The notes under the pieces are model-generated. The model was not told where the DNA came from. It saw nothing but the letters and a program-made list of their open reading frames with translations, and made no database searches. This document shows, in pieces, positions 1-7,159 of a stretch of 64,000 nt of DNA; the first letter of the stretch is position 1; every line of letters begins with the position of its first letter. Both the position numbers and the translations under genes were made by a program. The stretch is from an uncultured Bacteroides sp. (lineage in GTDB: Bacteria > Bacteroidota > Bacteroidia > Bacteroidales > Bacteroidaceae), in assembly GCA_902492205.1 (NCBI GenBank), contig CABUKU010000014.1:1-64000 (forward strand), written 5' to 3'.

Positions 1-113
1 CACTTTGCAAGACATTTCCCGAAGTAAAAGTCTTGGGACATTATCAGCTTAGTGCCGATATTCATAAAGCTTGTCCTTGCTTTGATGCTCAAAAAGAATA
101 TGGTGTGTTATAA
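1..113 (+). CDS. N-acetylmuramoyl-L-alanine amidase, C-terminal end (partial)
   Basis: The frame starting at base 3 is open from the window edge and stops at 111-113. It encodes 36 residues ending in GHYQLSADIHKACPCFDA plus a short tail. This matches the end of the complete amidase at 32172-32612 (GHRDLSPDL...KACPCFNV), including the Cys that should be a zinc ligand in T7-lysozyme-like amidases. Only the C-terminus is in the window. It faces upxZ tail to tail, so the leftward upxY-upxZ transcript would run into this gene in antisense. The call rests on the shared C-terminal motif; the start and the rest of the domain lie outside. Confidence 0.75.
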   Translation, partial: LCKTFPEVKVLGHYQLSADIHKACPCFDAQKEYGVL

Positions 114-119
114 AATAGA

Positions 120-150
120 TTGTCATTGCCGATCAGGTCGGCAATGGCAA
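120..150. repeat. GTCATTGCC hairpin repeat, copy 1
   Basis: An 11-bp inverted repeat (TTGTCATTGCC at 120-130, GGCAATGGCAA at 140-150, one mismatch) with a 9-nt loop. It lies between the convergent stops of the amidase and upxZ, where it could act as a shared terminator. Three relatives lie at 1329, 25319 and 32011. Confidence 0.75.
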
Positions 151-162
151 ATATATGGGAAA

Positions 163-609
163 TTAATTTTCTATTCTTTCCAATACTTTTATAACCTCCC
201 GTTCTTCCTCCGACAGCTCACTATCACCCCAACTTTGAATAATCTCATTGGCTTCTTGAAGTAACTCTTCTTCATACACTTCACCATAACAGTAAATAAG
301 AAGACGGCATTTCAGGACGGAAGCGGGAAGAGTGCATAAAACTTTGCACGCCCTATCCAATACTGCTTGCTTTTTCGCTTCTTTATCACCATGATTGTAC
401 ATGGTGGCGTTGTAACCCATCAAGAGGGCTACGCACAAAGAGGCTTCAAGTTCCGGAGTCTCACCTTTCTCATTGAAAAGCGAATCGGCTTCCCGATAAA
501 CTTCCGTACCGAGCCTGCGCAGATCTTCCCCGGCAATTTCCTGTGCCGGATAAAGAAGGGTATATGCCATACGTTGCAGGCTTTCCACCCGCATTTGTAA
601 GGTATTCAT
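163..609 (-). CDS. upxZ: UpxZ family antagonist of transcription antitermination
   Basis: A 148-residue soluble protein with the UpxZ pattern: LCVALLMGYNAT near residue 60, GDKEAKKQAVLDR, LPASVLKCRLLIYCYGEV, and a C-terminal SW...LSEEEREV stretch. In Bacteroides fragilis, UpxZ proteins block the UpxY antiterminators of other capsule loci, so that few capsules are made at once. It starts 15 bp after upxY on the same strand, the usual capsule-locus order. No glycosyltransferase or other capsule gene follows: the next gene, at 1-113, runs the opposite way. It may therefore be an orphan regulator, or a remnant of a capsule locus. Confidence 0.9.
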   Translation of the reverse strand: MNTLQMRVESLQRMAYTLLYPAQEIAGEDLRRLGTEVYREADSLFNEKGETPELEASLCVALLMGYNATMYNHGDKEAKKQAVLDRACKVLCTLPASVLKCRLLIYCYGEVYEEELLQEANEIIQSWGDSELSEEEREVIKVLERIEN

Positions 610-624
610 TCTTATATTCCTGAT

Positions 625-1170
625 TTATTCTATTTTAGTGCAATACCACTTGGGGATGTGTATCATCACACCTAAAGTGGCTACTGTGATTACTACATAC
701 GAACGGTTCTTGTAACGGACCAGTTTCCCGATCAATCCTTTGAAATTGCCATGTATCACACGGACAGTTTGCCCCGGACGGGCTTCGGCTGTAGCTGCAT
801 CCACATACATGGTTCCTGTATAATCGGGATCGCAAATGGCACGGATTTCCACCATTTCGCTATCACGTATCTCATACAGTCGGCCTGTATCACGATGACG
901 AATGAAAATAAGGGGTACGGGACAGTCCGTCAACGCTTCACGTATTTGTTTCTCGCTTTGGGTTTTCTCCAGAAAAAACAGATTATGGATGGCGGGAATC
1001 AGCTTGCGCTTCTTGTTCCCTTCACGGTCTGCCGTTTCTTCATAACGCATAGGTATGAAACAGTTCAATCCCTGTTCTTCACAAAAAGCAGCGGCACGCT
1101 CTTCTTTGCAGTACAAGGTTTGTATGGCATACCACACACGCGGCTTATCTTGTTTAGTCTTTGTACACAT
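625..1170 (-). CDS. upxY: UpxY family transcription antiterminator (NusG-like)
   Basis: A NusG paralogue of about 181 residues. The N-terminal NGN domain begins VWYAIQTLYCKEERAA, and a KOW-like segment (RPGQTVRVIHGNFKGLIGKL) lies near the C-terminus. UpxY proteins let RNA polymerase pass early terminators in the leader of their own capsule operon. The start chosen is the ATG at 1170 (MCTKTKQDK); the frame extends to 1224, but the NGN domain begins just after 1170. Upstream lies a promoter segment bounded by inverted repeats. In the flipped orientation transcription would begin near 1328, giving a leader of about 160 nt, in keeping with the long leader UpxY acts on. In the orientation shown, no promoter pointing at this gene is seen. 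Confidence 0.9.
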   Translation of the reverse strand: MCTKTKQDKPRVWYAIQTLYCKEERAAAFCEEQGLNCFIPMRYEETADREGNKKRKLIPAIHNLFFLEKTQSEKQIREALTDCPVPLIFIRHRDTGRLYEIRDSEMVEIRAICDPDYTGTMYVDAATAEARPGQTVRVIHGNFKGLIGKLVRYKNRSYVVITVATLGVMIHIPKWYCTKIE

Positions 1171-1328
1171 TATTCCAAACTTTCGTTTACTTATAGGGAC
1201 AATCCTTCTTTTCCCCACTAACATGTATGTGCTTGTGAGTCAGGTAGAAAGTCTCATAAGGATTTAGCCTTTTTGTACTACCTCTATATAAGAGTGAGTA
1301 AAGTACCCTATAAGAGGATGGTTCTTTC

Positions 1329-1359
1329 TTGTCATTGCCAACCTGATCGGCAATGACAA
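1329..1359. repeat. GTCATTGCC hairpin repeat, copy 2
   Basis: Perfect 11-bp arms (TTGTCATTGCC at 1329-1339, GGCAATGACAA at 1349-1359) around a 9-nt loop. It lies inside the invertible segment and upstream of its promoter in either orientation, so it is not in the predicted transcript. Its loop is close to the reverse complement of the loop of copy 1. Confidence 0.8.
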
Positions 1360-1431
1360 TAGAAGTAAAGTATTATCAATAAGTATATTAGATGAAGTTA
1401 TTTCATGGTTCTAAAAAATAAAGCTTAAAAA

Positions 1432-1463
1432 GTTGGGGGAAATTATTGTTTGAGCTATCTTTG
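1432..1463 (+). promoter_or_regulatory. Bacteroides-type promoter inside the invertible segment
   Basis: A GTTG -33 element (1432-1435), a 20-bp spacer and a TATCTTTG -7 box (1456-1463), with transcription expected to start near 1470, rightward. In this orientation the transcript crosses the right repeat and reaches rhuM; in the other orientation it reaches upxY. Confidence 0.75.
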
Positions 1464-1663
1464 CATCGTTTTAGTACTCCGTATAATCCCCTGTGAGTTC
1501 ACACTCTTATATAGAGTGAACAAAGTATCTGTCAAAAATAATCTCATTCTATAAATTGATTCATTAAATATAACCCACAAAATAACAAATTAGCAACACA
1601 AGTATTTTATTGAAGATATTATTTTTACCTTTGTGTATTAAACTAAAAGTAATAAACTTCATA

Positions 1664-2659
1664 ATGAATCAAGATAACGAAATCATTATATATAAGTCAC
1701 AAGATGGCAATATCAAGGTAGATGTATTATTTACAGATGAAAATGTATGGTTAACGATTGATCAAATGGCTACACTATTTGGGAAATCTCGTTCAACAAT
1801 CAATGAACATATCTTAAATGCTTATAACGAAGGAGAACTAATTGAGCAATCTACAAAAAGAAAAATCGGAAATTCCGATTTTTCTACCAAACCCACCAAT
1901 TACTACAATTTGGATGTTATTATCTCCGTTGGCTATCGAGTAAAATCATATCAAGGTACCCAGTTCCGTATTTGGGCAACACAACGTTTAAAAGAATATA
2001 TCATTAAAGGATTTAGTTTAAACGATGAGAGATTTAAAACAGGTTCTTCAATGAACTATTTCCGGGAACTGTTAGACAGAATCCGAGAAATCAGGCTTTC
2101 TGAAAAGTTATTCTATCAACAAATAAAAGATATTTATGCAACAAGTATAGACTATGATCCTTCCGATAAAATGACTATGGCATTTTATAAAGAAGTACAG
2201 AATAAATTGCTTTGGGCTGTAAGCGGTAAAACAGCAGCAGAACTAATTTATTATCGTGCTAATGCCAACCTGCCTCAAATGGGTTTAACTTCTACTTTGC
2301 TTCCCAATAAGGTTAGAAAGACCGACATAGAAATTGGCAAGAATTATTTGAGTGAACAAGAAATCGGCATACTTAAATTAATAGTAGAACAATTTTTGGC
2401 TTACGCAGAAATGCAAGCAATTTCTCACAAACCAATGTACATGAAAGACTGGATTGAGAAACTCAAACAGGTTTTGACCATGAATGATAAAAACATATTG
2501 GAGCATGCAGGACAAATTTCACATGAATTAGCATTACAAAAAGCATCAGAAGAATACGATAAGTTCAAAACTCATCAGAGACAAATAGAACATTTGGAAA
2601 GTATAAAAGAACTTGAACAAGACATTAAAAAGTTAGGTAAGAAAAATAAGAAACAATGA
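1664..2659 (+). CDS. rhuM: RhuM family virulence-associated protein
   Basis: A 331-residue protein of the RhuM family, named after a Salmonella pathogenicity-island gene; its biochemical role is not settled. Visible features are an N-terminal DNA-binding-like segment (WLTIDQMATLFGKSRSTINEHI, about residues 29-50, resembling a winged helix) followed by VISVGYRVKSYQGTQFRIWATQRLKEYI, the family's most typical stretch. The C-terminus is charged, coiled-coil-like and Lys-rich. A TACCTTTG -7 box at 1626-1633 places the transcript start near 1640, which supports the ATG at 1664 rather than an upstream in-frame start. The stop overlaps the nudC start by 4 bp. RhuM genes are often found on mobile or phase-variable islands. 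Confidence 0.85.
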   Translation: MNQDNEIIIYKSQDGNIKVDVLFTDENVWLTIDQMATLFGKSRSTINEHILNAYNEGELIEQSTKRKIGNSDFSTKPTNYYNLDVIISVGYRVKSYQGTQFRIWATQRLKEYIIKGFSLNDERFKTGSSMNYFRELLDRIREIRLSEKLFYQQIKDIYATSIDYDPSDKMTMAFYKEVQNKLLWAVSGKTAAELIYYRANANLPQMGLTSTLLPNKVRKTDIEIGKNYLSEQEIGILKLIVEQFLAYAEMQAISHKPMYMKDWIEKLKQVLTMNDKNILEHAGQISHELALQKASEEYDKFKTHQRQIEHLESIKELEQDIKKLGKKNKKQ

Positions 2660-3453
2660 CAAATACAGCAAACAACATGGCAAGCAGATGGTTCGTGTTT
2701 TATAAAAACCAATTGCTTTTGCATAAACAAGACGGAGGATTCACTATTCCTTTTCAAATAAATCCTCCTATCCCAACTGATGAAAATATAAAAATACATG
2801 AGATTACATGCATGGGGGACGTTCCCTGCCGGGCATATTCTATCGAAACTCCAATGGAAGAGAACGAGGAATATATAATGGTGGGGTTGAGGGAATCATA
2901 CGAATATATCAGCCACGAACTGCATAAAGTAGCCGGAAAGGCATCGCAAATCATTTATTGGGACAAGTACAGCCAATATTGCCCCGCGTGCGGAGTAAAG
3001 ACGGTGCAGACCACTCCTATCACCAAAGTGTGTCCCAAATGCCAAAAAGAGATTTATCCTTTCATTCATCCGGCTGTATTGGTTCTTATCCGTAAAGGTG
3101 ACAGCATTCTGTTGGTACATGCCCGCAACTTCCGGGGGAACTTTCACGGGTTAGTGGCAGGCTTTCTCGAAACGGGAGAAACGCTGGAAGAATGCGTGGA
3201 GCGCGAAGTTATGGAAGAAACAGGACTGAGCATCAAAAACATCACCTATTTCGGCAATCAGCCGTGGCCTTACCCGAGCCAGTTGATGATTGGCTTCATA
3301 GCCGACTATGCCGGCGGAGAAATCAAACTCCAAGACGAGGAATTGAGTTCGGGAGCATTCTTTACGAAAGATAATTTACCTGAAATACCGAGAAAACTCA
3401 GTCTGGCTCGAAAGATGATAGACTGGTGGCTCACTAAACAACAACCTATATGA
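2656..3453 (+). CDS. nudC: NAD+ diphosphatase (NudC-type Nudix hydrolase)
   Basis: A 265-residue NudC-type enzyme that splits NAD(H) into NMN(H) and AMP and, in E. coli, removes NAD caps from RNA. Domains in order: an N-terminal region; a zinc ribbon with CPACG and CPKC pairs (about residues 111-130); the Nudix box GFLETGETLEECVEREVMEE; and the NudC signature QPWPYPSQLM downstream of the box. Length is normal (E. coli about 257). The start overlaps the rhuM stop (ATGA), and its own stop overlaps the next start the same way, suggesting translational coupling. A second in-frame ATG at 2677 (MASRWFVFY) is also a plausible start. Confidence 0.9.
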   Translation: MTNTANNMASRWFVFYKNQLLLHKQDGGFTIPFQINPPIPTDENIKIHEITCMGDVPCRAYSIETPMEENEEYIMVGLRESYEYISHELHKVAGKASQIIYWDKYSQYCPACGVKTVQTTPITKVCPKCQKEIYPFIHPAVLVLIRKGDSILLVHARNFRGNFHGLVAGFLETGETLEECVEREVMEETGLSIKNITYFGNQPWPYPSQLMIGFIADYAGGEIKLQDEELSSGAFFTKDNLPEIPRKLSLARKMIDWWLTKQQPI

Positions 3454-6400
3454 TTAAAGAATTACTGACCGGAGCATTACTCCTTTCTTCCGTGCTGACA
3501 GCAAGTGCGGACGAAGCGCGTTTACTTCGCTTTCCGAACATCAACGGGAACCGGATTGTATTTTCTTATGCAGGAGACCTCTACACGGTGGACAAAGCCG
3601 GGGGCACTGCACGTAAACTAACTTCTAACATCGGATATGAGATGTTTCCCCGTTTCTCGCCCGACGGCAAACAAATTGCTTTCACGGGACAGTATGACGG
3701 CAACACGGAAGTATTTCTCATTCCGGCAGAAGGCGGAGAACCCAAACGTCTGACATTCACCGCAACACTGGGACGTGACGACTTGGGCGACCGCATGGGA
3801 CCGAACAATATCGTCATTAACTGGACTCCCGACGGCAAAAGTATTCTTTATCGCAGCCGTGAGAACACCTTCAACGATTTTACAGGGCAACTGCTCACCG
3901 TACCTGCACAGGGCGGTATGGCTACGGAAGTTCCTTTGAAGAACGGAGGTTTCGCCTCCTATTCTCCCGATGGAAAGAAGCTTGCCTACAACTACATATT
4001 CCGTGAGTTCCGCACGTGGAAAAGGTATCAGGGAGGTATGGCAGACGATATACGTATCTTCGACTTCGATACCAAGAAAAACGAGAAAATAACGGATAAC
4101 ATCCGTCAGGACATATTCCCGATGTGGGCTCCAAACGGAAATGAGATCTATTTTCTTTCCGACCGTGACGATGTGATGAACCTCTACGTTTACAACATTC
4201 CCACCAAAGAAACCAAACAACTGACTTTCTACAAGGATTACGACATCAAGTTCCCCAGCATGGGAGGCGAGCAGATTGTATATGAATATGGTGGCTACAT
4301 CTACCTGTTCGACATAAACACCAAACAGGCGAAGAAAGTAACGGTGGAAATCAATAATTCCGAAGAATACTCACGTCCGCAATGGAAAGATGTAAGCAGG
4401 CAGATTACTTCTTTGGATGTAGCTCCGGAAGGTGAACGCATGATTGTATCCGCCCGCGGAGATATATTCACACTCCCTGCCAAAGAGGGGATCACCTACA
4501 ACCTGACAAACTCCTCCAATGCCAACGATCAGGATGCAAAATATTCTCCCGACGGCAAATACATTTCTTATGTATCCGATAAAGACGGTGAGTTCAACAT
4601 CTGGCTTCGTGAAGTGACAACAGGCAAAGAACATGCGTTGCTGAAAGACATCAAAACTTATATCTACGCCTATGCATGGAGTCCCGATTCAAAGAAAATC
4701 CTTTGGAGCGAAAAGAAAAACACGTTGAACATTACCGATGTAACTACCGGAAAGACCGAATTAGTGGAAGAATCGGGTATTGATGGCTTTGAATCTTTCA
4801 ACTGGTCACCGGATTCCAAATGGATTACCTACGAACGTCCCGAACAGGAAATGACGAATATCATCGTATATAATGTAGACAACAAGCAGAAACATGTTAT
4901 CACAGACGGTTGGTATGAATCGGGAGATCCCAACTTCAGTTCGGACGGCAAATATCTTGTATTCCGTTCCGACCGCACTTTCCGTCCTACTTACAGCCAG
5001 ACGGAATGGAACCACATCTACAACAACATGAGCAAGGTTTATATCCTGCCGCTCACCAAAGATGCCAAGATTCCTTTTGCTCCGGCAAATGACGAAGTGA
5101 AAGCCGAAACCACTGCTCCGGCAAAAGCAGACAAAGCAAAAGACGACAAGAAAGCTACCTCAGTTGAACCGTTGAACTATGACTTTACAGATGTTGCAAG
5201 TCGCATTATCGAAGTGCCTGTACCTGCATCTTATTACAGAGACATACACATGGTAGGTCAAAACCTGTATTATGTACGGGGCAATTCACATAAAATGTAT
5301 AACCTCGACAAGAAAGATGAAACCGACCTGAAAGCATTCTTCGTATTTGGTCCTGACTACAAGAAAGCAATTGCCATGAAAGACAATCAGTATCAGATTA
5401 TCGACATGCCCGTTGCACCTGCAAACATAGACAATCCGATCAGCCTTGCAGATGTGAAGAAACTGGTGAACTATCACGAAGAATGGATGCAGATATATAA
5501 CGAAAGTTGGCGACAGATGCGCGATTTCTTTTATGCGAAAAATATGCACGGAGTAGACTGGAACGAAGTTTATGAGAAATACAAAGTGTTGATTCCATAC
5601 GTTAACCACCGCACTGATCTGGCTTACATCATCGGTGAAATGATCGGAGAACTGAGTATCGGTCACGCTTATTCGCAAAACGGTGAGCATCCCGAACCTG
5701 TACGCATCCCGATGGGTATGCTCGGAGCTAAATTCTCGAAAGACAAATCCGGCTACTTCAAAGTGGAACATATCACTCCGGGAGCAAACTGGGACAAGGC
5801 GGCACGTTCTCCGCTCACCATGCCGGGCGTGAATGTGAAAGAAGGCAACTATATCATAGCTATCAACGGAATACCGACCAAGAATGTGCAGAACATTTCC
5901 GAACTGTTGATAGACAAAGCCGACAAGACAGTGGAACTGACCGTAAACACCTCTCCTACCGAAGCAGGTGCACGCAAAGTCCTAGTTACTCCGCTTGCCG
6001 ATGTTTCCAAGTTAAACTACTATGCTTGGGTTGCAGAGAACACCCGCAAGGTAAACGAAGCAACAAACGGTGAAGTGGGCTATATCCACATTCCCGACAT
6101 GGGCCCCGACGGATTGAACGAATTCGTGAAACATTACTATCCGCAACTGAGCAAGAAAGCTCTTATCATAGACGACCGAGGCAACGGTGGCGGTAATGTA
6201 TCTCCGATGATCATAGAAAGGCTGATGCGCACTCCGACCTATTACACCATGCACACCAATCAAAAGCAAGGTTCGGTAAATCCGGTAGGTACATTCTTAG
6301 GTCCGAAAGTATTGCTTGCCAACGAATACAGTGCCAGTGACGGTGACTTGTTCCCCTATCGCTTCAAGTTCAACAAGCTGGGTACATTTATAGGTAAACG

Positions 6401-6686
6401 CACTTGGGGTGGCGTGGTAGGTTATAGCGGCACAGTGCCGGTAGTAGACGGTGGAAGCATCGTAACTCCTTCTTATGCTCCTTATGCTGCTGATGGAAGT
6501 GCCTTCATTATTGAAGGACATGGAGTGGAACCCGATATGGAAATATCCAATGATCCGTATAAAGACTATATGGGTGAAGACGAGCAACTTAATAAAGCTA
6601 TTCAAGTAGCTCTTGACAAGCTGAAAACCGAAAGGAAAGATGTTCCGGCTATCCCGGCTTTCCCGGATAAGAGTAAAAGAAAATAA
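3450..6686 (+). CDS. Tricorn-like S41 family peptidase, exported
   Basis: A 1078-residue tricorn protease homologue with a signal peptide (LLTGALLLSSVLTASA), so it acts in the periplasm or at the envelope. The N-terminal half is a WD40/TolB-like beta-propeller with repeated FSPDGK-type blades (about residues 20-530). A Lys/Ala-rich linker follows near 550-570, then a PDZ-like domain and a C-terminal S41 catalytic domain with GNGGG. By alignment with tricorn, the catalytic residues would be His739 (SIGHAY), Ser963-Asp964 (NEYSASDGD) and Glu1022 (IIEGHG), all present. It probably trims peptides. It is the last gene of the rhuM-nudC chain and ends at a strong hairpin terminator. Confidence 0.9.
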   Translation: MIKELLTGALLLSSVLTASADEARLLRFPNINGNRIVFSYAGDLYTVDKAGGTARKLTSNIGYEMFPRFSPDGKQIAFTGQYDGNTEVFLIPAEGGEPKRLTFTATLGRDDLGDRMGPNNIVINWTPDGKSILYRSRENTFNDFTGQLLTVPAQGGMATEVPLKNGGFASYSPDGKKLAYNYIFREFRTWKRYQGGMADDIRIFDFDTKKNEKITDNIRQDIFPMWAPNGNEIYFLSDRDDVMNLYVYNIPTKETKQLTFYKDYDIKFPSMGGEQIVYEYGGYIYLFDINTKQAKKVTVEINNSEEYSRPQWKDVSRQITSLDVAPEGERMIVSARGDIFTLPAKEGITYNLTNSSNANDQDAKYSPDGKYISYVSDKDGEFNIWLREVTTGKEHALLKDIKTYIYAYAWSPDSKKILWSEKKNTLNITDVTTGKTELVEESGIDGFESFNWSPDSKWITYERPEQEMTNIIVYNVDNKQKHVITDGWYESGDPNFSSDGKYLVFRSDRTFRPTYSQTEWNHIYNNMSKVYILPLTKDAKIPFAPANDEVKAETTAPAKADKAKDDKKATSVEPLNYDFTDVASRIIEVPVPASYYRDIHMVGQNLYYVRGNSHKMYNLDKKDETDLKAFFVFGPDYKKAIAMKDNQYQIIDMPVAPANIDNPISLADVKKLVNYHEEWMQIYNESWRQMRDFFYAKNMHGVDWNEVYEKYKVLIPYVNHRTDLAYIIGEMIGELSIGHAYSQNGEHPEPVRIPMGMLGAKFSKDKSGYFKVEHITPGANWDKAARSPLTMPGVNVKEGNYIIAINGIPTKNVQNISELLIDKADKTVELTVNTSPTEAGARKVLVTPLADVSKLNYYAWVAENTRKVNEATNGEVGYIHIPDMGPDGLNEFVKHYYPQLSKKALIIDDRGNGGGNVSPMIIERLMRTPTYYTMHTNQKQGSVNPVGTFLGPKVLLANEYSASDGDLFPYRFKFNKLGTFIGKRTWGGVVGYSGTVPVVDGGSIVTPSYAPYAADGSAFIIEGHGVEPDMEISNDPYKDYMGEDEQLNKAIQVALDKLKTERKDVPAIPAFPDKSKRK

Positions 6687-6703
6687 ATAATCTTTCCTTT
6701 CTT

Positions 6704-6732
6704 ATTTCCCCTCCTTATTGAGGAGGGGAAAT
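6704..6732. terminator. Bidirectional terminator (REP-like hairpin)
   Basis: Perfect 12-bp arms ATTTCCCCTCCT (6704-6715) and AGGAGGGGAAAT (6721-6732) with a 5-nt loop, between the convergent tricorn-like and SMR genes. The same hairpin, with its flank, recurs at the end of ald (33823 onwards), so it is one member of a dispersed repeat family. Confidence 0.8.
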
Positions 6733-6744
6733 AAATACTTATTA

Positions 6745-7065
6745 TCAATGAGCCAACTTTAATCCCACAATACCGATAACAATCAAAGTTGCCGACAATA
6801 ATCTCCAAATACTTGCCGAATCATGAAAAAACAGAATGCCGATAGTCAGCGTTCCCACCGCACCGATTCCCGTCCAAACAGCATAAGCCGTACCTATGGG
6901 AATGTTCTTTTGAGCCACAAATAAGAGATAACCGCTTATTGCCATTGAGATGACAGATACAACGATAAACAGGTAATGATATTTAGGCATTGTGTCAGCC
7001 AATTTAAAACCTAACGGCCATCCCATCTCAAATAATCCGGCAAAAATCAAATAAATCCAAGCCAT
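6745..7065 (-). CDS. SMR family exporter, Gdx/SugE type (guanidinium exporter)
   Basis: A 106-residue protein with four hydrophobic helices, typical of small multidrug resistance transporters, which work as dual-topology dimers in the inner membrane. It belongs with the SugE/Gdx branch rather than EmrE: AGLFEMGWPLGFK carries Glu13 and Trp16, and helix 3 has PIGTAYAVWTGIGAVGT, the Gdx signature. Characterised Gdx proteins export guanidinium in exchange for protons. It is monocistronic and lies between two terminators. No guanidine riboswitch was recognised in the short upstream region. Confidence 0.85.
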   Translation of the reverse strand: MAWIYLIFAGLFEMGWPLGFKLADTMPKYHYLFIVVSVISMAISGYLLFVAQKNIPIGTAYAVWTGIGAVGTLTIGILFFHDSASIWRLLSATLIVIGIVGLKLAH

Positions 7066-7091
7066 AGTTACTATTTATTTTATTGATTATA

Positions 7092-7131
7092 AAACAAAAA
7101 GAGACCGCCTCTGGTTTGTGAGGCAGTCTCT
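7092..7131 (-). terminator. Rho-independent terminator of the phosphoglucomutase gene
   Basis: Arms AGAGACCGCCTC (7100-7111) and GAGGCAGTCTCT (7120-7131), one mismatch. On the minus strand they are followed by a T-rich tract (7092-7099). Lies 29 bp past the pgm stop. Confidence 0.85.
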
Positions 7132-7159
7132 TTGCATTGCATTCTATTTTAACTTCCGA

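Larger units (their letters stand above)
1282..1516. promoter_or_regulatory. Predicted invertible promoter segment of the upxY-upxZ locus (OFF orientation)
   Basis: CTCTATATAAGAGTG at 1282-1296 is repeated exactly, inverted, at 1502-1516, enclosing 205 bp. Each arm is itself nearly palindromic, as recombinase half-sites often are. The enclosed segment holds one good Bacteroides promoter (1432-1463) pointing right, away from upxY. Invertible promoters upstream of upxY are well known in Bacteroides capsule loci; flipping is inferred here from sequence alone. No invertase gene is in the window. The rest of the 1171-1663 gap holds the hairpin at 1329 and the rhuM promoter region. Confidence 0.8.

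Noticed and set aside
52..264. 70-codon plus-strand ORF
   Set aside because: It spans the amidase stop, a hairpin and the end of upxZ; no similarity, and it overlaps better-supported genes.
4371..4634. Long antisense ORFs inside the tricorn-like gene and other large genes
   Set aside because: These are shadows of GC-balanced coding sequence; the sense proteins have clear domains and motifs.
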